Assembly: GCA_965222345.1 (NCBI GenBank) | Contig: CBDCTS010000004.1 | Location: 1 to 64,000 of the forward strand | DNA from: JADFGZ01 sp965222345 | Lineage (GTDB): Bacteria > Acidobacteriota > Terriglobia > 2-12-FULL-54-10 | Reading direction: 5' to 3' | DNA length: 64,000 bases | Shown here: piece by piece, positions 1-8,269 of the stretch | How the letters are laid out: each line of letters begins with the position of its first letter | Position numbering within the stretch: the stretch's first letter is position 1 | The notes under the pieces: model-generated | What the model was told of the DNA's origin: nothing | Databases searched by the model: none | The model's input: only the letters and a program-made list of their open reading frames with translations | Program-made: the position numbers and the translations under genes

Positions 1-180
1 ACGCGACAGCTACGTCGAGCTACAATTGGTTTACAATTTCTAGGGCGGTTTGCTGGTAGGTGTAAATCAGTAATGGCAAGCAACCAGAAACGCTGTCATG
101 CTGAGCAAAAGGAGAAGTCGCATGGCGATTAAGAAAATTATCCTGGCCAACTGACCTGCCCCCGGTTGTTGGTCCACTTT

Positions 181-1035
181 TTATGTTAGTCCATAAGCCG
201 TTGCAGCCGGGTGGAGCGGAGCGGAACCCGGCCGTAACGGCAGGATCGCTTCCGGGGCTGGCGGCCGGTAGCCTAACGCGCTGTGCGGGCGAACTTTGTT
301 ATACTCCCGCCGCCATCCCTCAATCAACACCTTCGCTTCCTGCAAGGTGTAGAAGATCTCCCCATTGAGAAACTCGTCTCGAAACTTCCCGTTCAACGAT
401 TCTACATACCCGTTTTCCCATGGGCTCCCCGGCTCGATGAACAAGGTCTTTACCCCTACCCGCTCCAGCCAGTTCCGAACCAACCGTGCTGTGAACTCGG
501 ACCCGTTATCCGAGCGAATGTAATCGGGAACTCCTCGCTCCACAAACAAGGCTGCCAGCCGTTCCAAGACACTCATCGAATCAGCTCGCCGTTCTACGTC
601 GATTGCCAAACATTCTCGCGTGTACTCATCCACCACCGTCAACATCTTCAGGGGACGACCATCCTGGGTTCGATCTGCCACAAAATCGTACGCCCAGACA
701 TGATCCCGCCAGCACGGTCTTAACCGAAGACACGACCCATCGTTCAACCACAGGCGGCTTTTCCGGGGTTGTTTCTTCGGCACTTTCAGTCCCTCCTGCC
801 TCCAGATTCTCTCCACCCGCTTATGGTTCACCCTCCACCCCTCCCGTCGCAACAGCGCCGTGATTCGCCGGTAGCCGTATCGACCGTACTCGCCGGCTAA
901 CTGCAGCGTCCGGGTCACCAGTCGCGGTTCATCCTGTGGTGTCAAGGTTCGATGCCGCTGGGTGGATCGGTACTGCCTCAGCACTCGACACGCCCGCCGC
1001 TCCGACACTCCCAAGGTCTGACAGACACGCTCCAC
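181..1035 (-). CDS. IS3-family transposase OrfB, DDE integrase (copy 1)
   Basis: This is the catalytic half of the IS3-family transposase, 284 aa from a GTG at 1035. It has an N-terminal HTH_21-type region (about 35-95, with YGYRRITALLRREG) and an rve integrase core (about 110-260). The acidic triad is visible as YDFVADRT, RSDNGSEF and ENGYVESLNGKFRDE. The reading frame remains open upstream of the GTG and overlaps the end of OrfA, so it is probably made mainly as an OrfAB fusion by -1 frameshifting. It looks intact and is matched by an apparently identical copy near 56 kb. Confidence 0.94.
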   Translation of the reverse strand: MERVCQTLGVSERRACRVLRQYRSTQRHRTLTPQDEPRLVTRTLQLAGEYGRYGYRRITALLRREGWRVNHKRVERIWRQEGLKVPKKQPRKSRLWLNDGSCLRLRPCWRDHVWAYDFVADRTQDGRPLKMLTVVDEYTRECLAIDVERRADSMSVLERLAALFVERGVPDYIRSDNGSEFTARLVRNWLERVGVKTLFIEPGSPWENGYVESLNGKFRDEFLNGEIFYTLQEAKVLIEGWRREYNKVRPHSALGYRPPAPEAILPLRPGSAPLHPAATAYGLT

Positions 1036-1058
1036 TGCCTGCCTCCGTCGGCACGGGC

Positions 1059-1337
1059 TTAGAAGTTTCCCGAGGATGCCTCCTTCAGAATCGCAAGGTC
1101 CAACGCCTGATCCGCTACCAACTTCTTCAGTCGGCCATTCTCCCGTTCCAGTTCCTTCAAACGCCTCACCTGATCAACCCGCAAGCTCCCATACTCCTTC
1201 CGCCATCGATAATATGTCTGCTCCGTGATTCCCAACTTCCGACAGACCACTCCCGTTGTCTGGCCCTTAGCCAGTTCCACTTCTGCCTCTCGTAGATGTC
1301 GGATGATCTGTTCGACCGTATACCGCTTCTTAGCCAT
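1059..1337 (-). CDS. IS3-family transposase OrfA (copy 1)
   Basis: This 92-aa protein is the DNA-binding OrfA of an IS3-family element. An N-terminal helix-turn-helix of the transposase_8 type (about residues 5-50, with the CRKLGIT and YYRWRKEYG stretches) is followed by a leucine-zipper-like coiled coil (about 55-85, RLKELERENGRLKKL) used for multimerisation. Near its end the minus strand reads G GGA AAC in the OrfA frame (1065-1071), a classical -1 slippery heptamer. The OrfB frame stays open across this point, so an OrfAB fusion transposase is expected. Confidence 0.93.
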   Translation of the reverse strand: MAKKRYTVEQIIRHLREAEVELAKGQTTGVVCRKLGITEQTYYRWRKEYGSLRVDQVRRLKELERENGRLKKLVADQALDLAILKEASSGNF

Positions 1338-2311
1338 CCTTCCCCCTTTTTCAAGTCCAGTTGAAACCCTTTACTCTAACTTATCAACTGGACCGTTTTT
1401 GGGGGGGCAGGTCACAACCCTCGGGGCTTTTGTGCTGGGGTGGTTCGAGCCATAGAAATCGTGGAGCAAGCGATGGAACTTCTACCCCCCCCCACCTATG
1501 TTTTTCACGAGATTGTTCATAATCAGAATGTCGTCGAGCGTCTCAGCAGTCGTGGGGCTGTCTTCGTGAATCGCCTGGAGGAAGTACCCGAAGACGCGGT
1601 CTGTATTTTCAGCGCCCATGGGGTCTCACCTGCAATTCGTGATCTGGCTCGAAAGAAGCGTTTGTACGTGATTGACGCCACCTGTCCCCTTGTGACCAAG
1701 GTCCATCTGGAAGCCATTCGATTCGCCAAGGCTGGCTACTCATTGGTTTTGATTGGCCACCCGGGCCACGAGGAAGTAGCAGGCACAATGGGCGAAGCAC
1801 CCATGCAGTTAGTCAGTTCCGTCCAGGATGTCGAGAACCTTAAAGTCCACAATCCTGACAAGGTGGTCTGTCTGACCCAAACCACCCTCAGTATGGATGA
1901 CACGGCTCAAATCGTTGAGGTCTTACGCGCGCGTTTCCCTCAGATGGCGTCGTCCCCCAAAGACGATATCTGCTACGCAACTCAAAACCGCCAGAACGCC
2001 GTAAAGCAGTTGGCAAGCCGGGTAGACCTGATCTTGGTTGTCGGATCATCCAACAGCTCCAACTCGCAACGACTGACGGAAGTAACTCAAGAGGCTGCCG
2101 TCCCCGCCTATCTCATTAATGATGAAACTGAGATCAAGCCTGAATGGCTGAGCCAAGCCGAGGTAGTGGGCGTGACCTCCGGAGCATCGGCTCCGGAGGA
2201 AATTGTTCTGCGCGTCGTTGACCACCTGAAGTCGTCGCAATCTGTCCAGGTAGAGGGACTAACTCTTGAGGATGAGAACGTCCACTTCGCAATCCCCAAC
2301 CTCGGGAACTA

Positions 2312-3126
2312 GGGCCTGTTAACACTAACGCAATGCCTCGACGATGAGTGCGAAGAGGATGAAACCGAGGAAGATCACGTCGAGCTTCTCGAAGCGTGAG
2401 AAGATTCGTCGGAATCCCTTCAAACGACGAAACAAGCGTTCGATTTGGTTGCGCCGCTGGTACATCTCGCGGTCGTATTCCCAGGGGTCGAGCCGCGCAG
2501 CGGATGGTGGCACGACGGGTATAAACCCCAGTGCCAAAGCCAGTTGGCGTGTCTCGTTGCCTTCATAGGCGCGATCCATGATCAGCCAGGGATGGTCGTG
2601 TTGCTGACCCAGGCGATTCAGCAGCTGACGCCCTTCTGGAGCGTCGTGGGCTTGTCCCGGGGAGAGCGAGAAGGTGACGGCCGTTCGAGCATCCGCGGCA
2701 ACCATATGAATCTTGGTGGTCCCACCGCCGCGGGATCGGCCGATGGCTTGGGGAGCGTTTTTTTTAGCGCCCCCGTCCCGTCGGGATGGACCTGGACGAT
2801 GGTGCTGTCCAGCGACACCGCTTCGAGCTTGACACGCACCATCTGTTCTCGCTGCAAGTGCTCGAAGACCCGGTCGAGCACCCCGTTCTTCGACCAACGA
2901 TTCATGCGGGTGTAGAGGGTGTGCCAGTTGCCAAACCGTGCGGGTAACCGGCGCCATTTGCAGCCATGTTCGGCGACATACAAGATGGCGTTGAGCACCT
3001 GCTGGTTCGAAAGGCTGACGTTGCCGCGCTGCACCGGCAGGTGTGGCGCGATCCGTTCGTATTGAGCTTGCGTGAGTTCCATCTGCGCATGGTAATATGA
3101 TTATGCTCATTAGTGTTTACAGACCC
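2312..3126 (-). mobile_element. IS5-family (IS427-like) insertion sequence
   Basis: The element is about 815 bp with imperfect terminal inverted repeats: GGGCCTGTTAACACTAA at the left and, read inward from the right, GGGTCTGTAAACACTAA. The flanking dinucleotide TA (2310-2311 and 3127-3128) is a probable 2-bp target duplication, as is usual for this group. It holds one frameshifted transposase gene on the minus strand. It landed on the stop codon of ispH: the TAG is now TA from the target plus G from the element, so the reading frame still ends at the same residue. Confidence 0.88.
2325..3082 (-). CDS. IS5-family transposase, two frames joined by a -1 shift
   Basis: Two overlapping frames together encode one DDE transposase of roughly 250 aa. 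Frame A starts at 3082 (MELTQAQYERIAPHLP) and carries the DUF4096-type N-terminal domain and the first catalytic aspartate (SLDSTIVQVH). Frame B runs to 2325 and holds the DDE core (GGGTTKIH, MDRAYEGNE) and the C-terminal YQRRNQIERLFRRLK motif with the catalytic glutamate. The switch falls at a run of eight A on the minus strand (2758-2765), where a -1 slip joins the ALKK reading to the GAKKNAP reading. This is the usual arrangement for IS427-type elements, so the gene may be active rather than broken. Confidence 0.87.
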
Positions 3127-3291
3127 TAGCTTAGTTAGCAGACAGTCACAGCGCAATTTTGCAAGCCGCACCAAGGAAAGTCATCACCTCACGCTGGAGT
3201 GTCCCGAAAAAGATGCTGGATGCGAGCGCATCTTTAGCGAGATGGCTTCCGAAGGCGGCGAGCCAGTTCAAGGTCCATCTCGCCCGGCCCG

Positions 3292-3396
3292 GAGCGCGAC
3301 GTGATTCTGGCCATCACCTACGCAGTTGTGGTCTTCTCGATCCGGGTGCAAGGACTCACGGTTGAGAAACTGATCAAGCGGACGATGCTGCGCCAC
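3292..3396 (+). pseudogene. C-terminal remnant of a CPA1-type Na+/H+ antiporter
   Basis: About 35 codons read ERDVILAITYAVVVFSI then QGLTVEKLIKR. This matches the last transmembrane helix of NhaP-type cation/proton antiporters, in which an ERD...TYAVVVFSI-QGLT motif is characteristic. Nothing upstream continues the protein, and downstream the frame runs into unrelated sequence. It is a short relic immediately beside the IS5-family element, perhaps left by IS-mediated deletion. The 3127-3291 stretch holds no recognisable gene. Confidence 0.6.
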
Positions 3397-3459
3397 AGGA
3401 GACGTAACGGCAAAACGCACCTAGCCGCTCCTTCTGCCCCCGCATCTTTCTTATCGCCC

Positions 3460-4773
3460 TTATCGTTGCACTCCCATGACGGCGTCCGGCAGCCAAGTGG
3501 CAAGGCTGGGGAAGATGCACAGGATAATGATCCCCGCGACCATCGAGAGCATGAAGGGCAGCGCACCCCAAAGGATCGTCGAAAGCCGGACATCCGGCGC
3601 GATTCCATGAATCACATACAGGTTCAGGCCGACCGGAGGCGTGATTAGCCCGATCTCCATGTTAATCGTCAGGATCACGGCGAACCAGATTGGGTCGAAG
3701 CCGGCGTTCGTGATGATTGGCAACAGGATCGGGGTGGTCATCAGGATGACGGCTGCCGGGGGCAGAAAGAAACCGGAGACCAGCAGCAGCAGGTTGACCC
3801 AGAGCATCAGAACCCACCGATTGAGCTGCTCAGCGGCGATCCAGCCCGCTAGGGCCTGGGTGACGTAAAGCCGGGAGAGCATGTAGCTGAAAAGAATGGA
3901 GGTGGCGATAATCATCAGAATCATCACCGAGTCGCGGGTGCTGTCGCGCAGGATCGGCCACAGATCGGAGGCACGCCAAATTCGGTAAACCATCGCTGCC
4001 ACGATGAGGCACAGGAAGGCCCCGGCGCCGGCCGCCTCCGAGGGAGTGGCAACGCCGCCGTACAGCAGATACAGAACGGCGATGACAATTCCTAAAAAAG
4101 GCAGGGCTTTTGGAAGGCAGGCGAATTTTTCCCGCCACGTGTACCGGTCCTTGGAGGCAAATTGATAGCCCCTGTGCCAGCAGTAAAACACGGACCAGAT
4201 CATGAACAGGCTGGTCAGCAGCAGGCCGGGTAAAACACCGGCCAGAAATAAGCGTCCAATGGAAGTTTCCGTTTGGATTCCATAGAGAATCATCGTCAGG
4301 CTCGGCGGGATGAGGATGCCTAGTGTTCCGCCCGCTCCGATTGCTCCGGAAGCCAGCCCGGCGGGGTAGCCCCGGCGGCGCATCTCGGGGATTCCCATCT
4401 TTCCGATCGCCGCGCAGGTGGCGGGCGAGGAGCCGCTCAGCGCTGCAAAGACGGCACAGGCTGCCAGGTTCGATACAACCAGCCCGGCTGGAATCTTGTA
4501 TAGCCACCGTTCCATCGCCTCATAGAGATCCCCTGCGGCACGGGAGCTTGCCACCACGGCCCCCATCAGAATAAACATTGGAATCGAAGACAGCGTGAAG
4601 TCGTCCAAGCCCGCGAAAAAGGTCTCTGCAATGATATTGAGGCTGCTGGGACCTTCAAAAACCAACAGGAACACGATCGTCACCGCTCCCAACCCGAAAG
4701 CGATGGGGATTCCGGACGCCAGGACTAAGATGGTTACCAGGACGACCAGAATGCCCAGGCTCAACTCGCTCAT
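3460..4773 (-). CDS. dctM: TRAP transporter large permease, DctM family
   Basis: This 437-aa protein is the large membrane subunit of a tripartite ATP-independent periplasmic transporter, which couples uptake of an organic anion to the sodium or proton gradient. The length is normal for the family, and about a dozen hydrophobic segments span it. Family landmarks are visible: SGSSPATCAAIGKMGIPEM (about 113-131), GAGGTLGILIPPS (about 147-159) and a C-terminal MEIGLITPPVGLNLYV. Its start overlaps the end of the small-subunit gene by 4 bp (4770-4773), so the two are translationally coupled. The order on the minus strand is dctP-dctQ-dctM. The divergent neighbour is a malonyl-CoA synthetase, which suggests malonate as substrate (inference). 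Confidence 0.93.
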   Translation of the reverse strand: MSELSLGILVVLVTILVLASGIPIAFGLGAVTIVFLLVFEGPSSLNIIAETFFAGLDDFTLSSIPMFILMGAVVASSRAAGDLYEAMERWLYKIPAGLVVSNLAACAVFAALSGSSPATCAAIGKMGIPEMRRRGYPAGLASGAIGAGGTLGILIPPSLTMILYGIQTETSIGRLFLAGVLPGLLLTSLFMIWSVFYCWHRGYQFASKDRYTWREKFACLPKALPFLGIVIAVLYLLYGGVATPSEAAGAGAFLCLIVAAMVYRIWRASDLWPILRDSTRDSVMILMIIATSILFSYMLSRLYVTQALAGWIAAEQLNRWVLMLWVNLLLLVSGFFLPPAAVILMTTPILLPIITNAGFDPIWFAVILTINMEIGLITPPVGLNLYVIHGIAPDVRLSTILWGALPFMLSMVAGIIILCIFPSLATWLPDAVMGVQR

Positions 4774-5288
4774 GGCTTCACATCCGGCTTCAGGTCGAAC
4801 GGATCAGCCTGCCGGGTCCAGAGCCTGACCATCTCAGCCATGTATTGCAGGGCGAGCAGGCCCATTCCCAGGGGTATGGAAAGATAGGGGAGCCAGAGCC
4901 GGGGTTCCCAGACCGACTCCGAGCGCCAGCCCTCGGCGTAAGCTTCCCGGGCAAGCTGTCCGCCCAGCCAGGCTATCAACAAACAAAAGGCAAACGACAC
5001 AAGCATGGAGAACCAGGCCAGCGCCAATCGGTATTTGTGGGGAAGGTGCAAGGGCAGGAGGCCAATCGAGACATGGCCCCGAAGGATCAGTACATAAGGG
5101 CTGCCGAGGAAAACGGCGGCGATCAGGATGTAGCTGACAAACTCGGTTTGCCAAATGGTGGATTCGCCCAAGGCATACCGCAAAAACACCATGTGACAAA
5201 CCACCAGCGCAGCGGTGACGATCATTCCTGCCGCCATCCCGCCGAAGAACCTGGAGAGGAAATCAACCCCGCGAATAAAAGCAGTCAC
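4770..5288 (-). CDS. dctQ: TRAP transporter small permease, DctQ family
   Basis: This 172-aa protein is the four-helix small membrane subunit of the TRAP system. Hydrophobic segments lie at about 17-38, 49-69, 88-110 and 130-150. The conserved pattern after helix 1 (VFLRYALGESTIWQTEFVS) and the ILRGHVSIGLLPLHLP stretch are typical of DctQ. It lies 42 bp after the binding-protein gene and overlaps dctM by 4 bp. The length is normal for the family. Confidence 0.88.
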   Translation of the reverse strand: MTAFIRGVDFLSRFFGGMAAGMIVTAALVVCHMVFLRYALGESTIWQTEFVSYILIAAVFLGSPYVLILRGHVSIGLLPLHLPHKYRLALAWFSMLVSFAFCLLIAWLGGQLAREAYAEGWRSESVWEPRLWLPYLSIPLGMGLLALQYMAEMVRLWTRQADPFDLKPDVKP

Positions 5289-5330
5289 AAATGAAAAGAG
5301 AAGGAAACGAGCACGTCCTTGCCGAAGCGT

Positions 5331-6344
5331 TTACTCCACGGCAAGCGCCGCTTCAACCAGCTCGCTGCCGCCCGGCACATCCGCGGCAAATGCCCGATAA
5401 GAACTTTCCTTGGCGGTATCCAGCCACCGGGCCATCTGTCCGGAAGTCAAGGTTACCACTTCGACGTCATTATTGCGGAATACTTCGATCAGCCGCTGGT
5501 CTGATTTCTTGGCTGCTTGGTAGGCATACTCCTCTGCTTTTTTCCCGGCGGCCAGCAGGACGGCCTGCTGCTGTTCATTCAGCCCGTCGAAACGTTGCTT
5601 GGACATCAGAATCGGCTCGTACATAAACCACAGAGTATAGTCGCCCGGCGCGGTCAGACACTGGACTTGCTCATAGATGCGATAGGAGACAAAACTCTCG
5701 GAACTGGTGTTGACTCCATCCAGGACGCCGGTCTGCAGCGCCGTGTAAACCTCCGAGCTGGCCATGGAAGTGATCGAGGCTCCTGCGGCAGCCAGCATCT
5801 GTTCAAAAGATTTTCCGGCTGCGCGCAGCGTGGCTCTCTGGACGTTTTCCGGCTCCAGGATGCACCCGTTTTTCGACGCAAATCCCCCGGCCAGCCAGGT
5901 GTCGGCCAGCACAATCACGCCGGCATCGTTCATGATCTGTTTGATCCTGTTCATTGCCGGAGATTGATTGAAGCGCCGGGCGTGCTCGTGATTCTTGATC
6001 AGCCCCGGCATCAACGTCAGATTGAACTCCGGGTGCCTGCCCCCCGCGTAGCTCAGCGGAAAGGCAGAGATGTCGAGCGCGCCCGTCACCATCGCCCGCC
6101 ACTGTTCTTCCGCCTTGAACAGAGAGGCTCCCGGATAAACACGGATGGTAAGACCAAGGTTCGCCGCGTTAAAGTCGCTGGCGATGATCTCAACCATCTC
6201 GTCGCGCAGATCGCCCGTTCCTCCTGGCCATTGGTGCGAGGCTCGCAGAACTTCTTTGGAGCATCCTGCGCCAAGGCCGCACAATACGGCGAGCAAGATT
6301 GCCCACAGCGACATTTGGGACATTACTGCGAATGGTGCTCTCAT
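5331..6344 (-). CDS. dctP: TRAP transporter substrate-binding lipoprotein, DctP family
   Basis: This 337-aa solute-binding subunit captures the ligand outside the membrane and hands it to DctQM. A hydrophobic leader (about 8-27) ends in a lipobox-like GLGAGC with Cys28, so it is probably a membrane-anchored lipoprotein rather than a free periplasmic protein. DctP features include the early ASHQWPGG, VYPGASLFKAEEQWRAMVTG, and YTALQTGVLDGVNTS, the usual ligand-contact stretch. ATG 6344 was taken as start; internal methionines at codons 8 and 11 would still leave the leader. It is the first gene of the dctPQM operon and is divergent from matB across 216 bp. Confidence 0.9.
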   Translation of the reverse strand: MRAPFAVMSQMSLWAILLAVLCGLGAGCSKEVLRASHQWPGGTGDLRDEMVEIIASDFNAANLGLTIRVYPGASLFKAEEQWRAMVTGALDISAFPLSYAGGRHPEFNLTLMPGLIKNHEHARRFNQSPAMNRIKQIMNDAGVIVLADTWLAGGFASKNGCILEPENVQRATLRAAGKSFEQMLAAAGASITSMASSEVYTALQTGVLDGVNTSSESFVSYRIYEQVQCLTAPGDYTLWFMYEPILMSKQRFDGLNEQQQAVLLAAGKKAEEYAYQAAKKSDQRLIEVFRNNDVEVVTLTSGQMARWLDTAKESSYRAFAADVPGGSELVEAALAVE

Positions 6345-6560
6345 AGATCAATAGCCTGACACTTGCCTGCTCTCAGGGAAACTTTTGTCTGCTGCCGCCG
6401 GATGAGATACAGATGACTCGCTTTGGCACACAACCGTTGCGTCATCAGTTTGAGATCTTTCCGGGAAGCAGGATTGATCTTTCGATAGTCTGAAAACAGG
6501 GTGATCGCCTATAATCAAAAATCCGCAAACTTCTGCAATATATAGACGGACCTCCGAGCA
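6345..6560. promoter_or_regulatory. Divergent promoter region between dctPQM and matB
   Basis: These 216 bp separate two divergently transcribed gene sets and hold no credible gene. On the plus strand a TATAAT hexamer lies at 6510-6515, about 45 bp before matB, but no good -35 box is found at the right distance. A shared regulator site is likely from the layout, but none was recognised. Confidence 0.35.
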
Positions 6561-8138
6561 ATGTCAAGCCACAGCGGCACAAAAGCCGAAAGCGGAAAAG
6601 AAAGCCTGTACGCCGAAAACCTGTATGCATTGTTCCGTAGTCGCTTTCCCGACGATCTTGCCCAGGTTTTTCTGGAGACCGGGCAGGGAAGCGTTTATTC
6701 CTACGGAGACCTCGAACGGGAAACCGCCCGATACGCCACGTTTCTTGCGGGTCTGGGTCTTGCCAAGGGGGATCGCGTCCTGGTCCAGGTGGAGAAGTCA
6801 CCGCAAGCGTTGTTTCTGTGCCTCGCCTGTTTTCGGGCGGGATTGATCTTTTTGCCGCTCAATCCGGCCTACCACAAAAACGAAGTGCAGTATGTCCTGT
6901 CCGACGCAGAGCCGAAAGCAGTGGTTTGTGGGCCCGAGACTTCGGTGCAGTCGCTACTTCAGTCTAAGACCATGATGCGGGAGCTGGGCGTCGAGCAAGT
7001 CGAGACACTGGATAGAGATGGCGGCGGAAGCTTGGTGGAAAAGAGCAGGCAGACCGAACCAAACTTTGAAGTGGTGCCCTGTCAGGGGAACGACTTGGCC
7101 GCCATCCTTTATACTTCGGGCACCACGGGCCGCTCGAAAGGAGCCATGATCAGCCATCGCAACTTGGCGGCGAATGATCTGGCGCTGCAGGAATGCTGGC
7201 AGTGGACCGCCACGGACGTATTGCTGCACGCGCTACCGCTCTATCATGTCCACGGCCTTTTTATCGCTTGCCACTGCGCCCTGCTGAGCGGCGCCAGGAT
7301 GGTTTTCCTGAACAAGTTCGATGCCCGGACCGTCATCGGCTGCATGCCCCGGTCCACCATTTTCATGGGTGTGCCTACCTACTACACGCGCTTGCTTGAC
7401 GAGCCAGGTTTTGGCAGGGATATCTGTAGCAACATCCGGTTGTTCATCTCCGGCTCGGCTCCGCTGTTGGAGCAAACCTACGCCGCATTCCGGGAACGCA
7501 CGGGGCATGAGATTCTTGAGCGCTACGGCATGACGGAGACGGGGGTCAATACTTCCAACCCAGTGAACGGTCCGCGCATCGCAGGCACGGTGGGACAGCC
7601 GCTTCCGGGTGTTGGGGTTCGTCTCGTGGATGGGGCCGGCAAGCCGGTGCCTACCGGCGAGGTGGGGGAACTGCAGGTGAAAGGCGATCATGTGGTAGCC
7701 GGATACTGGCGAAAGCCTGACGAGACTGCCGAGGCATTCACCGCTGACGGATTTTTGAAGACCGGCGATCTCGGCAAGCTCGGCCAGAACGGATATTTCT
7801 CCGTCGTGGGCCGCGCCAAAGACTTGGTGATCACCGGCGGACTGAATGTCTACCCGAAAGAAATCGAATCCGCAATCGACCAGTTGGAGGGCATTGTAGA
7901 GTCGGCGGTCATTGGAGTGCCCCACCCGGACTTCGGGGAAGCGGTGGTTGCGTTGGTGGTACGGGCAACAGGTAGAGAGGATCTGACCGAAAGCAGGATC
8001 GTGGCGGAGTTGAAAGAAGTTCTCGCCAATTATAAAGTTCCCAAACGGGTTTTCTTTCTGGACGAACTGCCTCGCAATTCGATGGGCAAGGTGCAAAAGA
8101 ACGCCTTGCGCGTGCAACAGGAGTACGCGCCATTTTAA
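6561..8138 (+). CDS. matB: Malonyl-CoA synthetase (acyl-adenylate-forming ligase)
   Basis: The predicted reaction is malonate + CoA + ATP to malonyl-CoA, AMP and PPi. The 525-aa protein is a full-length ANL-superfamily ligase. It has the AMP-binding P-loop-like YTSGTTGRSKGA (about residue 185), the MatB-type stretch ALPLYHVHGLF, the adenine motif ERYGMTETGVNTSNP, the hinge GRAKDLVITGGLNVYPKE and the C-terminal catalytic lysine in NSMGKVQKN. RYGMTETxxNTSNP together with LYHVHGL is typical of malonyl-/methylmalonyl-CoA synthetases rather than of long-chain ligases. Divergence from a TRAP transporter fits a malonate uptake and activation module, although no malonyl-CoA decarboxylase (matA) lies nearby. 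The exact dicarboxylate, malonate or methylmalonate, cannot be read from sequence alone. Confidence 0.87.
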   Translation: MSSHSGTKAESGKESLYAENLYALFRSRFPDDLAQVFLETGQGSVYSYGDLERETARYATFLAGLGLAKGDRVLVQVEKSPQALFLCLACFRAGLIFLPLNPAYHKNEVQYVLSDAEPKAVVCGPETSVQSLLQSKTMMRELGVEQVETLDRDGGGSLVEKSRQTEPNFEVVPCQGNDLAAILYTSGTTGRSKGAMISHRNLAANDLALQECWQWTATDVLLHALPLYHVHGLFIACHCALLSGARMVFLNKFDARTVIGCMPRSTIFMGVPTYYTRLLDEPGFGRDICSNIRLFISGSAPLLEQTYAAFRERTGHEILERYGMTETGVNTSNPVNGPRIAGTVGQPLPGVGVRLVDGAGKPVPTGEVGELQVKGDHVVAGYWRKPDETAEAFTADGFLKTGDLGKLGQNGYFSVVGRAKDLVITGGLNVYPKEIESAIDQLEGIVESAVIGVPHPDFGEAVVALVVRATGREDLTESRIVAELKEVLANYKVPKRVFFLDELPRNSMGKVQKNALRVQQEYAPF

Positions 8139-8269
8139 GCTAGGGCATTCATTTGGGGGCAGGCGTAGCCGTGCTGCGGGAGCTTGGATTAGGGGTGGGA
8201 AGAATTATTGTGGAAACCGCTCATAATGCTTGGGCCGATGCTCATTGCGCCAAAAGCCGCAGGAGGCGT

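Larger units (their letters stand above)
152..1414 (-). mobile_element. IS3-family insertion sequence (IS407-like), copy 1
   Basis: The element is 1263 bp. Its ends are imperfect inverted repeats, TGACCTGCCCCC at 152 and the complement GGGGGCAGGTCA ending at 1414. It is flanked by a 4-bp direct duplication CAAC (148-151 and 1415-1418), a length typical of the IS407 group. It carries orfA and orfB on the minus strand, joined by an apparent -1 frameshift window. A second copy that looks identical throughout lies at 56283-57545 with its own duplication GCGG, so the element has moved recently. Copy 1 interrupts ispH. Confidence 0.95.
122..2312 (+). pseudogene. ispH: 4-hydroxy-3-methylbut-2-enyl diphosphate reductase, split by an IS3-family insertion
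   Basis: IspH (LytB) is the last, [4Fe-4S]-dependent enzyme of the MEP isoprenoid pathway. The true start is ATG at 122, with AAAGGAGAA just upstream; codons 1-10 read MAIKKIILAN and stop at 151, where the insertion sequence begins. The frame resumes exactly after the 4-bp target duplication at 1415-1418, giving N-PRGFCAGVVRA. Rejoined, the protein is about 307 aa, normal for the family. The first cluster cysteine (in RGFCAG, codon at 1431) lies downstream of the insertion but upstream of the first usable start, GTG 1440, so a product started there would lack it. The other two cysteines (DATCPL, DDICYA) and the substrate-site histidines (EIVHN, GHPGHEE) are intact, so the break is recent. The stop codon at 2310-2312 is completed by the first G of a second insertion sequence. 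Confidence 0.93.

Noticed and set aside
7233..8117. A long minus-strand frame (294 codons) opposite matB
   Set aside because: It lies wholly antisense to a clear malonyl-CoA synthetase and has no family features; a shadow of the codon bias.
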